The notes under the pieces were generated by a model. That model was not told the origin of the DNA and made no database searches. It was given only the letters and a program-made list of their open reading frames with translations. The position numbers and the translations under genes are program-made. A DNA stretch of 64,000 bases from Tetracentron sinense (lineage: Eukaryota > Streptophyta > Magnoliopsida > Trochodendrales > Trochodendraceae). Shown in pieces: positions 1 through 9,871 of the stretch. The stretch is taken from contig CM026564.1 of the NCBI GenBank assembly GCA_015143295.1, positions 11,086,416 to 11,150,415 of the forward strand. Reading direction: 5' to 3'. Numbering within the stretch: position 1 is the stretch's first letter; every line of letters starts with the position of its first letter.

Positions 1-662
1 TATATAGCTCTTGGTGTTTCCATTGGAAACAAAAATGCCAACAATTCTTCTCAAGACCATGTACGTCATTTTGAATTTGTTTGACATGGTTTCTTTTGAG
101 ATAACCTTTGATACAATATAATGCAGGTAGTTTTGTAAGAAAGAAAACCTAGAACAAGCTCTGGAATTCCCAAGCAAACTTAAAATCTAAAATTAACATT
201 TGTCTCTCTTACAATTTTCTTATAACAATATATTTATAGATTTTAATAACTTAACAAAGAAGCTTTCTAATTACTTTTCTACCACGCTAAGACAACTTCT
301 CAACCACACAACCTGCTAACTTCAGACAGAAGCTATTAACGTGTAAATTTATTATTGTAGTTTTCCAAGAGATATTTTTAATGAGGCAAATATTTCCCAA
401 AAAGAATCAAAAGGGCAACGATGGCGAAGTTGTTTCCCTTATTTGGATGAGGTCTTGGGTTTAATTCCACCTTTCAAATTTGGAGAGGTTTGTAATAGCC
501 TAACATGGACCATACTCCTTTATTAATAGTTTGAAAATGGAGAAATCTAGTCATAAGACAAAGCCAATCACCTACCCATTTAAAATAAACAAATAACAAA
601 TTTGATCTTCGAGTCATGCTAATTCCATACAAATCAATATTGAGAAGCATGTGGCCATCACT
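1..662. other. Unassigned AT-rich sequence
   Basis: No reading frame with recognisable similarity is visible on either strand. The stretch lies directly downstream, on the minus strand, of the copia pol remnant that ends near 663, so it may be further decayed pol. I could not read conserved integrase motifs in it. Confidence 0.4.
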
Positions 663-985
663 TCAGCAATGGCACCGAAGATGAAAAATAGTCCCGATAT
701 CATATTTTAATGCATAATTTCCTTGGGTGGCATAGTAAGAGGAAAAACCTTGTTCATTGCTATCTCTTTCAACTATTTGTTCATTATTCTTGTCCAAAAT
801 TATGCACTCATCTTTATCAAAATTGATCGAGTACTCTTTTTGTATCAATTGTTCAACACTTAATAGATTTTGAGTCAAGTCAGGAACATAAAGGACATCA
901 TGAGTAAGTTTAGAGTTACCTCCCTTTGTTTGTACGACTATGACTCCCTTTGGTTCAATATTTTGTAGCTTTCCATCTCCAAGCT
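663..985 (-). pseudogene. Ty1/copia pol remnant (protease to GAG-pre-integrase)
   Basis: The minus-strand translation reads KLGDGK, then GVIVVQTKGG, then DVLYVPDLTQNLLSVEQL, QKEYSINF and CIILDKNNEQ. This is the stretch between the aspartic protease and the integrase zinc finger in plant copia polyproteins. The frame runs on past a 71-codon open stretch and loses similarity before the usual WHKRLGH motif. The upstream codons (reading YEGEHSHEK before LGDGK) lie beyond 3543, because a solo LTR is inserted exactly at codon KL of KLGDGK. No reverse transcriptase is seen. This is an old, 3'-truncated copy and not an expressed gene. Confidence 0.75.
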
Positions 986-3543
986 TGTAGAGCCCCGAAA
1001 CTTTTGTCCATGTATTGGAACTTGTACCAAGGCTCTAAGCCTTTGTAATCTTCTTTTTCTTTATAAAATGAGAAATCAAAAGTCTTTTATAGTTTTAATA
1101 AGTTATTAAGAGGATGTATTATGGTATTAAAAAGGTCCTAGGAATATTCATGGGTGTTAAAACAAAGGATGGAAAGGGTTTTAAGTGTTAAAAGGAAAAT
1201 ATAGTAACATTACCCTCAACTTTGAAAAGCTCTAGTTTGCTCATATCTGATCAGAATAGAGTGATTCTTGAATTTTTGTAAAGATATAGAAACCCTCTTT
1301 GAGGTTCATGTTGAACACTTTTCCAGATTTTGAGTCGAGGTGGAGTCAAACGTCTGATTTTCATAATCGGATCTACTGCAAAAAAGGGGTTACTGAAACC
1401 CATTCGCATGTCAGTCAGATTTAGGGGCAAAATGGTCCAAGAATAAAGAAGAAATAGAAAAAGTACAAAACATGGAAGTTGTTCCCCTTTGAAATTTAAA
1501 TCTAACGCAAGTTGAATCGTCAAAATCTAATAAAGGAGTCAAAAGTTATTGGGAAAATACCAAAGTGCATTTTTGTACAAAAACTCGCTCGAGCGAGATC
1601 AACCAAAATGCCTTTTTTTTGTCCCAGGAGCAATCCGCTCGAGCGAGATGGAAGCCCGCTTGAGCGAGATTGCCCAGAAATGTTTTTTTAAGGGTTTTTC
1701 ACAACCCAAACTTTATATATACCTAGTTTTCGGGGTTCTAAGGTTTCTAACACTTAAAAATGGACTTTTTGAGAGGAAAAGAAGAAAACTTAGGTTTCCA
1801 AGAGAGGGTTCTTATTCTCTAGTGTGAGATTGAACATTGGGTGACATAGATCATCCTCAAACCCTTGGATTCTTTGAATCCAAGGCAAGGCAAGCAAAGA
1901 GCACCTCCTCCAACCACGAACAACAACTTCGACGACCATTTTCATGGGAGTCTTTCCTATTTGAAGGTCGGTACCTCTATTCCCCAACTTGCCATGTTTT
2001 CTTCACTTTCTCATGATGCTTCTACATTTGCTTGCTTTTCCCTAAAAGTTCACATAATAGGAGATGATTTTCTTAAATGGAGGTTATGGATGGTTGTGAA
2101 GGATGAAAGTTCACACATGAAATGCTTGATGAAATGTAAAGGATGAAAACAAGAATAAAAGACTTAAGGAAATGGTGAACACCAAGTGTTTGATGAAACA
2201 TGTGTGTGAGAAATTAAACTAAGATTTTAACATTTTGATATATGAATGATATGAGTTTTACTCGCTTTCTAGAATAGCATGATTGTAGATTTACTCGCTT
2301 CCTAGAATTGTATGCTTGTAGATTTAATTGCTTTTAATAAATTATTGCCTTGAAGTGATATGTTCAATTGCTCCATGTGTTGAAATGTACACGACCCACG
2401 AGCACGACATGTAGATCATGCACTACAATTTTCAAGCATGAACACCGGGTTTTGATTTCACAAAAGACAAGAATAAAATGACTCGATTCACGAACACGAT
2501 GAAAAGGCCAAACGTAAGGGTTGGTAAAATGTGGGGCATATCCTTAGGTATGTCTTACCGAGTTTGTCACAAGGTCAAGCAAGATGTTAGTACACCTTTC
2601 AAGCATGCATGTTTCCATGAAGGGTGCTTGCACCTGACTTCAAGTTGCTTCTGTTGCATTTTCACTTAAGGGAGTTTATACTCCCGACTTCAAGTAGTTT
2701 TGACATATTTCATTGAAGGGAGTTTACACTCCCGACTTCAAGTAGTTCAAGGGCACTAACATCCCAAGCATGCATGACAAGCAAGCACGTTTAATTTCAA
2801 GCAAGCAAGCAAGCATATGCATACTCATGTCATGACAAGCATACATGCACTCGCATTCATATTCATGTAAGCAAGTTTTTACAAGTACAAGACATGACAA
2901 GACAAGTTTTACAAGTACGAAAACATGACTTAAAATGTAAGAAACAAGGCAAGACAAGTACACTAGAATTTACCGAGGTTTCACCGATCATGATTTCAAG
3001 CATGCATGGATATCATTTGTTTGTTGTTTTGTTTAATGTTATTGCTCTGATTATGGTTATCATTATTATTATGCACTGTTCTATGACTTGTTGGTTAGTA
3101 GTAGGTACCCGTTGAGTATTCCATGCTCAGCCGTACTTTTGATGTCGGCAGGTACTAGTGGAGCAACTGCTCCTTTTGATATATGTGCTCCCGGTCCATG
3201 GGAGGAAGAGGAGTACATTGAAGAGGCACCTTTGGAGGATCCTCAACCTAGTGATGGGGACTATTGGCCTAGTTAGGTTTCTGTTAGTTGTTATCGATCG
3301 TATGTGAGGGGGCTATACTTGTATATTTTGCGGTGGGCATGTCCACCTTGTCTTTTGGATATTGTATATACTTGGGATATATTTGTTTATAGATAGACGA
3401 GATAGATGTTTTGCTTCCACTGTTTCACGTATTCACTTCCGTTATGCATGCTCTGACTCTCTTTTACAGGATGGATTAGCAAGTCATGTCAAGTCTCGTC
3501 CAAGATTCACTCCAACTCCTAGGGTGGGTTTTGGGGCGCGACA
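986..3543 (+). mobile_element. Solo gypsy LTR, 2.56 kb, TSD AAGCT
   Basis: It starts TGTAGAGCCCCGAAAC and ends GGGGCGCGACA. It is flanked by perfect 5-bp duplications AAGCT (981-985 and 3544-3548), which proves a single LTR with no internal region. In order it shows: GTTGAATCGTCAAAATC near 1510; three CGCTCGAGCG-type palindromes at about 1583-1670; a TATA region near 1711; donor-like GAAG|GTCGGTA near 1964; two GGGAG/CTCCC hairpin units at 2668-2748; the paired stem-loops at about 3112-3151; the short acidic ORF; and a GGTGGGCATGTCCACC hairpin near 3334. It interrupts the copia remnant. Confidence 0.93.
3142..3276 (+). CDS. Conserved LTR micro-ORF, 44 aa
   Basis: The frame opens ATG TCG GCA GGT (MSAG) and reads APFDICAPGPWEEEEYIEE, ending in DYWPS. 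The ATG sits inside the second conserved stem-loop of the LTR. The same core, a P-(F/L/V)-(D/E)-(I/V/L)-C block followed by P-W-x-E-E-E-Y, recurs at the same place in most gypsy LTRs of this window even where the flanking DNA has diverged. That argues for selection on a peptide. The peptide is strongly acidic and has no membrane segment. The function is unknown to me. It could be a leader uORF or an exon of a spliced leader. Confidence 0.45.
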   Translation: MSAGTSGATAPFDICAPGPWEEEEYIEEAPLEDPQPSDGDYWPS

Positions 3544-3548
3544 AAGCT

Positions 3549-4740
3549 TTTCATGAGAATGCTCCCCTTCATATACACACAGTTTCTTCCATATATTAAA
3601 CTGTGTTGTTAAAATAGCTTAGTTCATGTAAATGTGCAATTTAGAAAAAAATTTACTTTAGTAAGTTGATACAATGATATACATGGAAATAATATGACGA
3701 TACAAAAATAACAGTTGAAACTAAGAAATATCTGATAAGATACTTGTCTGGATAAAAGCGTTGGCAATTAACACGTGGGAAATATTGACACAATTCAGAA
3801 AATGGAGTGTTCTTGCAACTAATCATTTAGTGTTTTTCGAGCTAAACCGTTTGAAGTCCAGGCGCAACATGGTACTCTTTCTACCACTATATTAGTAAGA
3901 GGCTGGTTACAAAATAAATTGTTGGAAATTTTATCGATATAGAACATTCATATCGATAAATAATTTGAACCATTTACTAGAAAATAGTAATGGAACTTTG
4001 CGCAAAGTTTCCTCTCGTGATATGAGTTACCACCCCTTGATCACTTATACTACCCCAAACACCCGACATCATTTTCCAACTGAAATGAAATATTACTACC
4101 GAAATTGCATTGTAAATCTAGAATAGACCTAAGAAGTCATGATCCCAACCAGATACTTGACATGTCCCTCCTCTTCCGGGTCCGTCACAAGGAAAACGAA
4201 AACCAAGATTTGCTTTATCAGGTATCAAACGGGAGCTATGAGCAAATAGAACATCTTTCAGCAGTATCAATAGCATCATATGGATTGTAAATGCAACCCA
4301 CCTACCCACTCATCAATCATAGTGTTTAGCTGACTTGCACTGATAGACCCTTATTGTATTGGAATTAGATTTATAGCAGAAAAAATTCCATTGGTATTTG
4401 GGACTCTCCGATACATCTTTACTCTATCTACCCTACAAATATATCAAGATAATACTAAACCCGATCCTTAAATTGTTTTTGTGGTCCTCAAGGATCCGTA
4501 TAAAGCTGAAGTCTCACGTACGTTTTGTAATTATACTTCTTTCCTATATTTCAAATACTTCGTACAGTACCCAATAAGTTATTGGGTGTTCTTTTAATGG
4601 TTTCAGTTTGAGTCAAGCTAGGGATCATTATCTTATATTAATTTTTAGAAAAGAAAATATATAATGTTGCCTATGACCATAAACAATGATGCTCCCAATA
4701 CCCCTTATGGTATATATGGGTCGTACCCCATCATCCTTCT
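3549..4740. other. Unassigned sequence after copia remnant
   Basis: The first 70 bases (to about 3620) continue the copia pol frame on the minus strand (reading WKKLCVYEGEHSHEK into KLGDGK). The rest is AT-rich with no recognisable domain. Short open frames near 4105-4309 exist on both strands, but neither resembles a family I know. Confidence 0.4.
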
Positions 4741-4806
4741 CTTTTTTTTGGTCTAAAATGAGAACACTTTATTGAAAACAAACCTCACATTACATGACTT
4801 GCCTGG
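4741..4806 (-). mobile_element. LINE 3' terminus (poly-A tail), part 1
   Basis: A T-run at about 4741-4749 is the poly-A tail of a minus-strand LINE. It is followed by 3' UTR up to the solo LTR insertion at 4807. The element resumes at 7484, after the duplicated CCTGG. Confidence 0.65.
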
Positions 4807-5010
4807 TGTAGAGCCCCTGACCTTTTCACAGTTAAGGCATGACACTTTCGTTGTCATTTTGGCCTTTAAAGAGGTGTAATTAATAAATAAGAAAGAAATT
4901 GGAAAATTCTAAAATGTCAGAAATGTTCCTCTTCGAAGTACGAACACAACGCAAGTTGAATCGTCAAAATCGGACGAACGAGTCAAAAGATATGGCCAAA
5001 ACAGTCGGGA

Positions 5011-5160
5011 CCTGTAGGCAAACGTAGCTCGGTTAGGCACTAAGGACGTAGCTCGGTTAGGCACTAAGGACGTAGCTCGGAAGGCGCTAAGGACGTAGCT
5101 CGGTTATGCACTAAGGACGTAGCTCGGTCATGCACTAAGGACGTAGCGCGGAAGGCACTA
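5011..5160 (+). repeat. Tandem repeat, about 22-24 bp, GTAGCTCGG units
   Basis: Six or more consecutive units of the form GGACGTAGCTCGGTTAGGCA are visible. They differ by small substitutions (TTAGG, TTATG, TCATG, AAGG). They sit in the presumed U3, directly after the conserved block. Confidence 0.9.
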
Positions 5161-5339
5161 AGGTCGTACTCTGATAACGTAGCACAGACAACGTACTCTG
5201 AGAACGTAGCTCGAGCTCTGATAACGTATGCGTCGTGCATCCGTTGTGCAACAACAATGGGTACGTTGTGCAACAACAACGGGTGCGTTGTACTACAACA
5301 ACGGGCACGTGGTACTTGAGACAACGGACAACGAGCTCA

Positions 5340-5650
5340 GCACTATTCACAGCACAACGAGTGGCACTGTTCACAGCACCACGGGTTTGGCACTGTTCAC
5401 AGCACCACGGGTTCGGCACTGTTCACGGCACAACGTGTTTAGCACTATTCACAGCACTACGAGTTGGCACTATTCACAGCACAACGAGTTGGCACTATTC
5501 ACAGCACAACGAGTGGCACTGTTCACAGCACCACGGGTTCGGCACTGTTCACAGCACAACGTGTTCAGCGCTGTTCACAGCACAACGAGTTAGCACTGTT
5601 CACAACACAACGTGCTCAGCATTGTCCACAGCTCAACGTGTTCAGCAGTC
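5340..5650 (+). repeat. Tandem repeat, about 25-26 bp, CACTGTTCACAGCAC units
   Basis: About twelve units alternate GGCACTGTTCACAGCAC with an ACGGGTT, ACGAGTT or ACGTGTT spacer. Several long open frames across this stretch on both strands come from the repeat and should not be read as genes. Confidence 0.9.
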
Positions 5651-7066
5651 GTGGTTGTACAGTAATTCCAGTAAGGGTATTATGGTCTTTTGTCGGTCCA
5701 CTCTTACCTTAAGACTTTAACCCGAGCCTTTAGGGCATCATTCGACACTTAGAGAGTCTGTGAGATTAGGAAACAGGGGAGAAGGCGATTCCAAACCTAG
5801 GGTTTGTCTTTGGAAGAGAAATCAAAGGGGTTTTGAGACCCTAGATCACTCCCAGTCCGGTTTTCTTCAAGATCTCGGCCCAAGCTCGTGCGAAGCTCGT
5901 GTTCCAAGCTAGGACAGCAACTTACAGTCGTTTGGAGGAGGGATTTCTTCCTCATCTCTTCAAGGTCGGTACTTCTTACTACCCTCCTAGTTATAGTTCC
6001 TCTTTCCCTTTCTTTTCTTTTGATTTTCCTTTCATTTACACATGTGCTATGAGATGGATGAATGGTGAATGGTGAATGGTGAATGGTGAATGGTGAATGG
6101 TAAATGGTGAATGGAGATGGAATGGGCGATTGGATGCCAATGGTTGTGTGTGATGAACAAATGGGGAAGGGCATTGTTCCAATAATGAACATACATGTAT
6201 GATTTGAGTAAAACTCATCTAGAAAAGCATGTTGTAGGGTAAATCCATAATGAACACACCATGTTTGATGAAATACCAAGGTGAATAAAGTGACCTGTGA
6301 ATTAGGAAATGCATACCTAAGAAATTCTGAATATTGCTAGGGCCTATGATAGTGTGTTTCCTGCTTTCCCTAAATGCTATGAATATTGAATTGCTCAATC
6401 TTTGATACTATATGTGTTGTGAAATTACCCAAATGTCATCTTTAAATTGGAATGCAAGTATGTACACGGTTCCCCCGAGCACAGCATACATGGCATGATT
6501 TATCGAGGTTTTCAAGAACATGGTTAGAGGTGGGACATATCCTAAGATATGTTTTACCTCGCTTTTCACAAGAAGACAAGAACCAACATTTCACAAGGGG
6601 TCTCCCCTCACTCACAAGTGCATATCATGAAGAAGGGTCTCCCTTCCCTCGCAAGTACATACATATCATGAAGAAGGGTCTCCCTTCCCTCGCAAGTGCA
6701 CTGCATAAAGAAGGGTCTCCCTTCCCTCTCAAGGCATCTCACAAGTGCATCTCACAAGTTACATGATCACAAGCAAGCATGCATGACATGACACGACATA
6801 CAAGAATCAAGCAAGATAGGCAAGACAAGCTTTCAAGTACGAAAAGATATTTCAAGTCAAGTCAAGTGCACGATGTTTTCAAGAGGATTTATCGGCTTTC
6901 TACGAATTACAAGCATGATTATAAACTGCTTTACTTCCTTGTATGATATGAATTGTTCCGTTTGACATATATAAATTGCTCCTGATCATGTATTGCCATT
7001 TCTATGCTATAATTGTTGGTTAGTATTTAGTACCCGCTGAGTATTCCATGCTCAGCCGTACTTCTT

Positions 7067-7186
7067 ATGTCGGCAGGTTCTGAGGGAGCTGCTGCTCCAG
7101 TTGATGTTTGTGCTCCTAGTCCATGGGTGGAAGAGGAGTACGTCGAGGAGCCTTTGGAGGAACCTCCCATAGAGGGTTATCAGTAG
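7067..7186 (+). CDS. Conserved LTR micro-ORF, 39 aa
   Basis: The frame opens MSAG and reads APVDVCAPSPWVEEEYVEEP, ending with GYQ and a stop. It is the best match to the micro-ORF at 3142: DVC against DIC and PWVEEEYVEE against PWEEEEYIEE. The intervening codons differ. Its ATG overlaps the second stem-loop. It has no known function, and it is a real coding sequence only if the leader RNA is translated. Confidence 0.45.
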   Translation: MSAGSEGAAAPVDVCAPSPWVEEEYVEEPLEEPPIEGYQ

Positions 7187-7483
7187 GTGGTGATTAGATT
7201 CTGAGTGGATTAGCTGTGGGTGAGATGAGAGTCAGATTTATGTATTCTGGCGGGCATGTCCGCACTTTCTTTTGGATTCTTTTTGTATAAACTTGGATTG
7301 CTTATGTATATACATAGAGGTTTGGTAGACTTCCGCTATACCATGTTAGAGTATGTTTCCGTTCTTTTGTCCTCTATTGTATATGCTCTGTGGTTTTTGC
7401 AGGTTGGTTTGTCAAGCAAGTCATGATTAGTCGTCCAAAGTTCACTCTAACTCCTAGGGTGGGAAATGGGGCGCGACACCTGG

Positions 7484-8411
7484 TTTAGATCATTTACTAA
7501 TCCATAAACCACCACATTATTTCTCTCAAATAGATAGATTTTGCATCTTTTCAAAGCCAACTTAGCAAGAGAGTGATCTCCCCCATTCAAAGCGAATAAA
7601 AGCTAACTGAACATTTCTTGTATAATTTAGAAAAAAAATGTTGTCTAGGATTGGAGTTTGTGCCTCTGCTGAAACTGAGAATATGTACCCAGCTTTAATA
7701 GCTTCAATAACCACCTTTGCATTAGATTGGATTAGAACATTCTCCAAGCTATGTTGAAGAATCAAGGCTATATTTATTTTGATTGCTTGAGCTTCTACCA
7801 ATGTTGATGAACCACCACTAAAAGGAATTATTAGAGTGGTTAATCTATCACTTGCCCTATTGAAAGTCTCCACTCAAGCACCTGCAACAGCCCATCAACT
7901 TGGGCAGAACCATCACATTTGAAAATATACTCAAAATTTGAGTTCTCTCTTCTAGACACTGAGTCACACTCTTTTGCTATGAAATTCTGTTGATTCTTCT
8001 TCTGATCAGCCATACCAACTCTGTACTCTTCATTTAGCCTCCAAACTTTCATGAATGTGACATTGCCTTCTTCAACTTTTTCACAAAAAAACTCAATTAT
8101 TCCTAGCTATCTTGATAGCCCAAATCATGTTAGCCATCAACCCTATAGAGTTAAGACCATCAATTTCCAAACTCAATCTTCGCTATTCTTCTTTGCACAA
8201 GGTATTAAAAAATTTTGGTTCATTTGGAGGAAGTTTCACTCTATCCTTGACATTGTACCACAAAATTTTGGCAAACTCACAGGTGATGAATAAGTGAGGA
8301 ACAGATTCAGGCATACTTTTGCACGTAGGACATCTAGCATCTTCTTTTATCTTTTTTTCCCTCAAGTTCAAATTAACAGCTACAAACATCTCCATAACAG
8401 ATGTTCAACCT
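7484..8411 (-). pseudogene. LINE ORF2 C-terminal fragment (zf-RVT and RNase H)
   Basis: On the minus strand, 8395-8183 reads a zinc-binding RT-terminal region (CPTCKSMPESVPHLF, CEFAKILW). This is the CX2C..HX4-5C pattern of the zf-RVT domain. Further down, 7917-7562 gives an RNase H-like fold with KCDGS, an AQAIKINIAL helix in place of the usual AE-A-L, and NVQLAFIRFEWGRSLSC near the end. The linker (8052-7840) is in another frame. It has no RT core and is 5'-truncated where the SIRE LTR begins at 8412. The family matches plant L1 non-LTR elements. It is a dead copy. Confidence 0.8.
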
Positions 8412-9871
8412 TGTTGCCCCAAGTATTGGACCCTAGAGGGGGTGAATAGGGTCTTGGCAAATTTAAATTTCTTCCTAACCCCTTTTTGTGGAATTTCAAT
8501 TAATCTAATTATAAGGGAATAGAATCTAGCAGTTCTACAATCAATACAATAGTAAAATAAGAGTAAAGGAGAGGGAGAGTAAGCACAGAATATGTTTTCG
8601 AGGTTCGGCCTTCCCGCCTACGTTTCCGCCTCAAGCAACCTACTTGAGGATTCACTATGATTCATTAGTCACAAGATCTCAAAACACCCTCTTGACTATT
8701 TCTTGAAGCTTTCCGCTTCAATACAAGAATCCACCGATTCTTGATTTCCAATACTTAAGATGTATGGAGGTATTACAATCTCAAAATTTCTCCTTAGATG
8801 AGCTGAAAAGATTTCTTTTATGCTCTCTAAAAATCTTCCAAAGATTGGAGTTGAATAGCTCAAGATATAGCTATTTAGATTTCTAGGGTTTTCCATGAAT
8901 GAATCAATATAAGCTTGTGAGTAACTGATTAGAGTTAATACATAGATCAAGGGTTGTTTTTTATTCATAAATGATCTCATTTTATAGCCCATAAAAATTA
9001 TGGCCATTGGTGAAGCATTTAATGCAAAAATAATCGTTGAAAACTAGCTGTTATAGTGCATTTAATGCCTGTCCCGAGAAAATCAATTGACTGGTTTTGG
9101 CAAATTAGTCACCTGGTTTGTTTTGGCACATTTCCAGAATTTTTAGAGCATAATCAGTTGACTACTTTTGATCACCAGCAAGAACTAGTCGATTGGTTTT
9201 CAAAACAATGACTAAATATGCCACATGGGAAGAATCAGACGACTGATTTTAATTCTCTTCAAGAATCAGTCGACTGGTTTTCTGTTTTTCACAAAAAAAC
9301 TCCTATTTAAATAACCTTGATGATATGAATGATTTGATAAATCATTAGGCTTTACTTAATCAAGGTTTTCTCTATGCATCTTGATATTTTAGGTCCTTAG
9401 AATGATATGTAAAGTTGGTCTTAAGGAACCTAAGGTCAGTCTAGGTTATGAGCTTTCAACTTTCCAACTTTGAGGACATTTTACATAAGTCCTAAGTACT
9501 CTCAAAACAATAAAAATAAACCTAAATCTTCTTGTTGGAGAGTCTTTAATGTCCTTCAAATTTGATTTTGATTGGCTTCTTTGACTTCATCTTCATGACC
9601 AAGAGTTCTTCATAGTGGATTTTCTTCTTCATATCATGAGGTTTGTTCTTTTGATTTTGGATCCTTAATTGGATTAGATGACTTGCTTTATGGATCCTTT
9701 TTTACCTTGGAGTCATTTCCATGCTTTGTACCTTGGATATTGTGTCTATGCTCTTATACACTGATTTTCACAAAATCTCAATAGAGACATTAGTAACATA
9801 ATGGTCATTTCATTATTGTGTTATCATAAAAATTATTAAGGGTACCTAAGGTTGTAACCTGTAGACTAACA
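8412..9871 (-). mobile_element. SIRE-like copia 3' LTR, 1.46 kb
   Basis: On the minus strand it starts TGTTAGTCTACAGG and ends GGGGCAACA. Immediately upstream (9872 onward, plus ATCTCCCCCTTTTTATGATG) is the reverse complement of the AAAAAGGGGGAGAT polypurine tract with the TCATCAT context typical of SIRE/Maximus copia elements. It holds a cluster of CAGTCGACTG-like palindromes at about 9080-9290. Only this one LTR is present. Its 5' partner and pol are absent, so the element is truncated. Confidence 0.8.

Larger units (their letters stand above)
4807..7478 (+). mobile_element. Solo gypsy LTR, 2.67 kb, TSD CCTGG
   Basis: It starts TGTAGAGCCCCTGAC and ends GGGGCGCGACA, with perfect CCTGG duplications at 4802-4806 and 7479-7483. 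It carries the conserved GTTGAATCGTCAAAATC block near 4955, then two unusual CG-rich tandem arrays (5011-5160, 5340-5650) where sister LTRs have palindrome clusters. Further on are donor-like CAAG|GTCGGTA near 5964, (TGAATGG)n at 6055-6110, a GGG-TCT-CCC hairpin array at 6595-6740, the paired stem-loops near 7037-7078, the acidic micro-ORF and a GCGGGCATGTCCGC hairpin near 7250. It interrupts the LINE fragment. Confidence 0.93.

Noticed and set aside
4105-4309. Overlapping 61- and 63-codon frames as a host gene candidate
   Set aside because: No recognisable domain, no splice structure and no support from neighbours.
5228-5720. Long overlapping frames (121 and 161 codons)
   Set aside because: They are produced by a stop-free minisatellite. 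Open in several frames, with no protein-like composition.
8696-9007. 103-codon minus-strand frame
   Set aside because: Lies wholly inside the SIRE-like LTR with no domain or homologous frame in other elements.
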